A stretch of DNA of 64,000 nt. Origin: Gracilaria domingensis. Its lineage: Eukaryota; Rhodophyta; Florideophyceae; Gracilariales; Gracilariaceae. The position numbers and the translations under genes were made by a program. Shown here piece by piece: positions 59,494 to 64,000 of this stretch. How positions within the stretch are numbered: the stretch's first letter is position 1; the number at the start of each line of letters is the position of its first letter. The notes beneath the pieces were generated by a model that saw only the letters and a list, made by a program, of their open reading frames with translations, was not told the origin of the DNA and did no database searches. Where the stretch lies: the NCBI GenBank assembly GCA_022539475.1, contig VCMS01000262.1, forward strand, positions 1 through 64,000, written 5' to 3'.

Positions 59494-62400
59494 CTATTGC
59501 TCCAATGTCAGAGCCCAGTCCCAGGCGTACTGCTCTCCGTAGTTGAAATACAACTCTTCGCCCCTCTCAATATCTCTTACTGCTCTACAACGAAGCAGAG
59601 CATAGTTAGAAAGGTCTGACTTAAACTGTATCACGGACTTCGCTTCCACCACCTGCACATTTGCACTTCGAGTCCTGTTTGACCGGGGCTCCGATAAATC
59701 GGGATCCCCGGCATGATACCCGGCGTCGTTAATGTAGCCCCCGATACAAAAAGGCGCCGGGACAATGTAGACTTCGCTCTCCTTTCTATCCTGAGCCTGT
59801 CCTGGTCTGTTCCTCAGGTGCAGAAACTCCGTACCAGTCACAGTGACCATCATAGAAAACAACTTGTACCGCACTGGAGCTGCTCCGAGACAGCCACTTC
59901 CATACGTTAAGTGTCTTTCCTTCCGGTTCGTCAGATCCGTGTAAACCAAAGTTCCATAAAAATGACAGATAGTTTCCCCAGCCAATATCTCATGTTCCGT
60001 GAACACCCCCATACCAGCACGGGGATGTCGAATCTTAGAAGATGCTATATGTAAGCGATAGCGATTGGCTTCAACAGTCAACAGCATATGCATATCCATT
60101 AGGTTCAGAGCTCCTCGGTACTTCTCATCCTAAAGATCTAGAGTATGCTGTCCACATTTGTCGACAAAGTCCCAGTCCTTCCAGTATCTTCCTAGGAACT
60201 GAGTAATATGTCCAGGCATCACTTGGTACTGGGGGTAACCAAATGGAGCCTCCCATTCAAGCCGAGCTCGGTCCCGATGTGGAACCCGTTCATAAGTTGT
60301 TGAAGCCGCATCCACCACCTCCTGCTCAACCAGGATGTCATTCTTCCCCCCGCGAATAACTTCGGCCATAAGAGTCGTTAGATGGTGCTTCGCATGGCTG
60401 AAACATGGCCTATTCTTCTCGCACCCCAAGAACTTCCTTTGCTTTGTCAGCGATATGCACGCCATACCCGTAGAAAAAGTTCCCGCGAACATGTCCATGA
60501 CAAGATCACCCGGTCTTGTGAAGCGACATATCAACTCGTTCATCAACTCCCTCGACTTCTGCTCCGGTCTTATGTACTGCCCACCTGGTACTGAACTACC
60601 TGGCTCATGTACCTTCCATGTCAACCACTCCCCCGCTCTCGGTTTTGGCACCCGGTCAATTACATTCCTGTTAGCCGGGAAAGTAGAAGGAATGAAATTG
60701 TTCTCCTCAAATGGAGTAAGACTGGCTTCCTCCGATGGTCGCAATCCACGCTTCACCGCATGAACGGCGTACTCCGTGACGGGCTGTATCCCAAACTTCC
60801 GTGGATTCTCCCCAACATTACTTCGATCCCGGATGAACACCAGTGGATTCGCATCCACTTTAAACGAAGGCATGAGTTCTGGTTTACCTTCGCTTCCAGC
60901 TTCATCTTTCGTACTCGCCGTTTCCGAAAGTATCCTGTGCCAAACATGAAACTGTGCCATGGCACAGAATATAATGAAGTGCCCACCTGACCGAAGCGCG
61001 GAACTTATTAAGTCAGCCGTACGGATCATGTCTTTCTCACTGAAGACATCGTGACCACTATTCCGTTTGTTCCTCTTCCTTCGAGTGTTAAAGGGAGGGT
61101 CTGTTAGGACAAGCTGTGCCTCACCCCATAAAATCTCACTCTGATTCACAAACGTTTCGTGTGTGTGCCTCAGGTCCTTCATTTCACAGTTGTACGCTAC
61201 AAAGTGTGACTTTCTCATCCCCTTCCACACCTTGTCCAAATTCATTCGAAGGAGACTGGATATCCCCTTCATGGGCGGCTCAATACCAGTCTTTTGGATG
61301 TTGTAACCGGCAACCCGAGATTCATGCTCCGCAAGATTCACCGGCTTCTCGAACTCGTCGCTATCGGAGCTCACGAGGTTCATATACTCTCGACGAGGTG
61401 GAGGTGGGGCAGACTTGGTCGAAGAAGGTTCGGCATTACCGGAAGTTTTAGGGGTTTTCGTCAGTTCAGTATCAGGTTTCGCGTGAATGCCGACATGGAA
61501 CCCTGCCGCATGACGCATATCCTGTATCGGTTTCCATAGCAACTCCGAAAACTTCTGAAATCGAGCAGGCAACTCACCGGAGTCAGAACCAGATACGGTA
61601 TCTATCCGTATCTCCGAAAACTCTATCCAGTTCCTCATCTGATCAGCCCGTAAGCTATAGAGGCTATCGTGGGTGTATACGGTTTCGAGGTCTGTCAAAA
61701 ATTCCTTAGCCAGTATTCGGAGGTTTGTATTGCATTCATCACTCAAGGTCTCCACCGATCCACTAGTACTGCTCTGTGGCACATCCTGTGTGTTGAATCG
61801 AGTACTCTGGCTCGGCGGGGCATAACCAGACTCACGTGTCTCTAGCGCCGTATACTTCAACGTCTGCATATTCATGTAAATGTATGGTTTCACCATATGC
61901 TGAACGTTCGTGTATCCAAGATGAGCCGCAAAACAACTCCATGCCCATACGACCTCACTGATAGCGAATCCCAGTCGATCACAGTTGTCTTTGGAGAACG
62001 ACGTAAAAGTGGGTATGTACACAGATGGTGCATGGTTTACTTTTCGTTTCTTTTTCGGTTGTTTCTTCTTCATCATTTGGATGTTGTCGTTCTCTCCCAT
62101 TATGTGGCCGAGGTATGATAAATATATAACGACCTCAAATGGGTTCACAGCTGTTGGTGGGATGAACACTGTCGTCTTCAGAACCTGCTTTCTCCTGGTC
62201 ATGAAATAACCAACCAGGCATCACACCGGTACGTATATACCCATATCCATAGAGAGAAGGAAAAAATCGCGCAGTCTCTGGTCCTCATCCCCGTCCTTCT
62301 TGTCAAGAAGCTTCGTTACAAGATATCGTTGTTCCACAGGTTTGTTATTCACAACACTCTTTCGCAGCTGTTGCAGTGTCAAGTTCTGCAGGTTCTTGGA

Positions 62401-62668
62401 GTTAGTGGCCTCCTCAAACATCTTCCTTGCCTCCGGAATATCCTTATAGTTCTCGGCGCAGAACTCTATTAACCCTCTAAACCATACGTCCCGTGGCCGA
62501 TCAGGGCCTCCATCGCTGTTTGCCAAAGTATCGCGAAGAACCAAGAAAAGTCTGACATATGCATGGAACGCCGGAGGCGGAGCACTCATGTCGATAGGAT
62601 GTATCCCCTCTCAATAATTTTCTACGACTATAACCAGTATCATAACCTCCAACATCGGTGGAATCCAT
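59494..62668 (-). pseudogene. DNA methyltransferase-SET fusion gene, copy C (nearly intact)
   Basis: The best copy of the fusion. Methyltransferase: motif IV TDPPFNT at 61,090-61,104, a target-recognition-like stretch, then motif I DLVMDMFAGTFSTGMA near 60,490; the order is beta class (N6-adenine or N4-cytosine). The SET domain follows without a gap: GMGVFTEHEILAGETICHFY, GGYINDAGYHAG, SANVQVVEAKS, ERGEELYFNYGEQYAW. Damage is small: a 37-bp insertion after codon 6 shifts the native start (an ATG at 62,589 could serve), CGA to TGA at 62,221-62,223, and TGG to TAG at 60,130-60,132 between the two domains. Upstream of motif IV are a basic NLS-like tract (KKKQPKKKRKV) and a region without known motif. 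Together the parts suggest DNA and histone lysine methylation by one protein. Confidence 0.88.
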
Positions 62669-62695
62669 CGCTTCAGCGCAAACAACGGAGGCGAG

Positions 62696-62790
62696 CCTTT
62701 AAATGGCGACTTACGCTGGGCACCCCGGCTTTCGGCACCTCCTCCCAGCGCACTGCCAGTCTCGTCCGTGTCCGTGTCCGCTCGGAGCGA
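62696..62790 (-). promoter_or_regulatory. Promoter module of the MTase-SET gene, copy C
   Basis: Minus-strand copy of the shared module with GTCGCCATTTAAA and GGAGGAGGTGCCGAAAGC, mirrored at 63,465-63,555. Confidence 0.6.
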
Positions 62791-62940
62791 TGCGTCGCGT
62801 GTCGAAGCGATAGCGTCGCGTGTCGGCCACGTCGCGATTCGGAGCTATTGCAACGGTCCCGTATTGTGCTAAAAGTCGCGGATCAAGTGGGTGTGAAGCG
62901 CTAGTTTTCTCTAGTTTGATATATGTGCACGGCGTGTGCA

Positions 62941-63268
62941 GCGAAATCACTGCCGGAAGTGCCCGGAGGAGTGTTTTGGGAGGTTTCCGGAAGGCGCCGG
63001 AATGTGGCCAGAACGTGCCCGCGGGCGGGGGGTTCGGTCGTGTTAGGGTAGCTACCCTAAAACGACTGGACCCCCCCGCCCGCGGGCACGTTTTGGACGA
63101 ATTTTTGAAAAATGTGCGATTTTATGCCCGCGGGCGGGTGGGTCCGGTCGTGTTAGGTTAGCTACCCTAACACGACGGACCCCCCCCCCCGCCCGCGGGC
63201 ACGTTCTGGCCACATTCCGGCGCCTTCCCGGGACCTCCCAAAACACGCCGGCCCGCAGTGATTTCGCT
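62941..63268. repeat. Central palindrome, copy C
   Basis: Outer arms GCGAAATCACTGC / GCAGTGATTTCGC; inner arms GTGTTTTGGGAGG / CCTCCCAAAACAC and TGGCCAGAACGTGCCCGCGG / inverse; cores TTAGGGTAGCTACCCTAA (about 63,045) and TTAGGTTAGCTACCCTAA (about 63,153). The compact form lacks the spacer of copies A and B. Confidence 0.88.
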
Positions 63269-63464
63269 ACACCCGGCCGCCGGTACGTTGGCGCCGCTGT
63301 CCACGTGTATTTGCGGGAGTAGGCTGTACATGGAAGTGAATGAGTGTACTCTTGACTACTATGCAAAGCATTTGAAGAGCATGATTAGAGAACGCGACCA
63401 TTGCTCGCGTGAGTCATCATTGCGCGAACTCCACGACTCTAAAGCGTACAATCAGTGTGCGAGC

Positions 63465-63555
63465 GGCCACGGACAGGACACGGACAAGACTGGCAGTGCG
63501 CTGGGAGGAGGTGCCGAAAGCGGGGGTGCCCAGCGTAAGTCGCCATGTAAAGGCT
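63465..63555 (+). promoter_or_regulatory. Promoter module of the ParB-like gene, copy C
   Basis: GGCAGTGCGCTGGGAGGAG, GTGCCGAAAGCGGGGGTGCC and GTCGCCATGTAAAGGCTC, about 75 bp before ATG 63,628. Confidence 0.6.
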
Positions 63556-63627
63556 CGCATCCGTTCTTGTATCGTCCAGAGCGAGCGTATTGTTGATATA
63601 CACCTTTCACTGCAACAGCTGTTCAAC

Positions 63628-64000
63628 ATGAAGCCAACTCGTGTTCGAAAGCGTACGCAAAGCGTGACTCCTCGCACTCGGCGGAGCACTCGATTATTGC
63701 AAGGTGGAATGCCGGTTTCTCTGCAGATGGATATTGAGGATGAAGGAAAGGTGATAGTCGGGGAAGCGTTGTTGCATGGAATTGGAAGTGTTCTACGCCG
63801 CGAGTTGCACGGGAAGCAATTGGACCCAGGTCTTGTGGTGGTTCATAATATTCTCATCAGTCGAAGCGGTCAGACGTTCTACCCTTACCGGGCGGAGGGC
63901 CTGGATCTTTCACAGTATATCCAGGATCTTCGGACGGCCGCTCCTTGGGATGAGAAAATGATGGAACCGGTGGCAGCCAGCATTCCGACGTCCAAGCGAG
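63628..64000 (+). CDS. ParB-like gene, N-terminal part, copy C (runs off the window)
   Basis: ATG 63,628 (MKPTRVRKRTQSVTPRTRRS), open for 124 residues to the window edge. The homologue in copy B starts with ATG-TAG at 47,432. A basic N-terminus is followed by VVVHNILISRSGQTFYPYR. The ParB-fold part lies beyond the window. It is divergent from the MTase-SET gene across the central palindrome. This copy could be intact. Confidence 0.7.
   Translation, partial: MKPTRVRKRTQSVTPRTRRSTRLLQGGMPVSLQMDIEDEGKVIVGEALLHGIGSVLRRELHGKQLDPGLVVVHNILISRSGQTFYPYRAEGLDLSQYIQDLRTAAPWDEKMMEPVAASIPTSKR

Larger units (their letters stand above)
51845..64000 (+). mobile_element. Copy C of the large transposase/MTase-SET/ParB element (cut by window end)
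   Basis: Begins at CGTCTGTCTCTTG like copies A and B and lies in direct orientation after B. It contains all gene blocks: small ORF, hairpins, transposase (two stops), intact coiled-coil gene, MTase-SET (two stops and a 5' frameshift), compact central palindrome, and the start of the ParB-like gene, which runs off the window. Confidence 0.82.

Overview
The window is eukaryotic, repeat-dominated DNA. There is no bacterial gene layout. It holds Ty3/gypsy chromodomain retrotransposons with LTRs, an AATAAA poly(A) signal, splice-like signals, a SET domain and a CACTA/Plavaka-like transposase. The organism cannot be named from this sequence. A decayed ClpB/Hsp104 fragment (35.2-35.6 kb) argues against most animals and fits an alga, plant, fungus or protist. 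No intact housekeeping gene was found.

Most of the window is three copies of one large, apparently undescribed DNA element, called A, B and C here. Copy A lies in reverse orientation (about 23,522 back to 1, cut by the window edge and interrupted by a retrotransposon). Copy B runs forward (about 36,219 to at least 50,885). Copy C runs forward directly after B (about 51,845 to the window end). In the B/C orientation the order is: a terminal region with a 90-residue ORF, three hairpins and direct repeats; a roughly 1,090-residue transposase gene; convergent with it, overlapping by a few bases at the stop codons, a 798-residue coiled-coil gene; upstream of that, on the same strand, a gene joining an amino-DNA-methyltransferase (motifs DPPF, then FAGTFSTG) to a SET domain; a central control region made of nested palindromes with the same promoter module on both sides facing outwards; and a divergent gene of about 1,150 codons with a ParB/Srx-like domain (DGLHR). 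The element therefore looks like a self-mobilising cassette carrying a transposase plus possible DNA-modifying, histone-modifying and ParB-type DNA-binding or nuclease functions. Each copy is damaged differently: A keeps an intact transposase, C keeps an intact coiled-coil gene and SET half, and B is broken throughout.

The copy A methyltransferase gene is split by a young Ty3/gypsy chromovirus (1,330-13,102; LTRs of 572 bp with 3 differences; target duplication ATCAG). It carries gag and pol on the minus strand and a 919-residue antisense gene with its own poly(A) signal. It is packed with the palindrome CCANNTGG (about 53 sites where about 3 are expected).

Between A and B (23.5-36.2 kb) lies AT-richer debris. 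It contains a tyrosine-recombinase-like C-terminal fragment; an old internally deleted chromovirus (25,961-32,229, target duplication TTTGG) carrying a zinc-finger ORF, a tRNA-like sequence and an intact extra 3' ORF; and the ClpB pseudogene. All functional calls rest on motif recognition by eye; no database search was possible.
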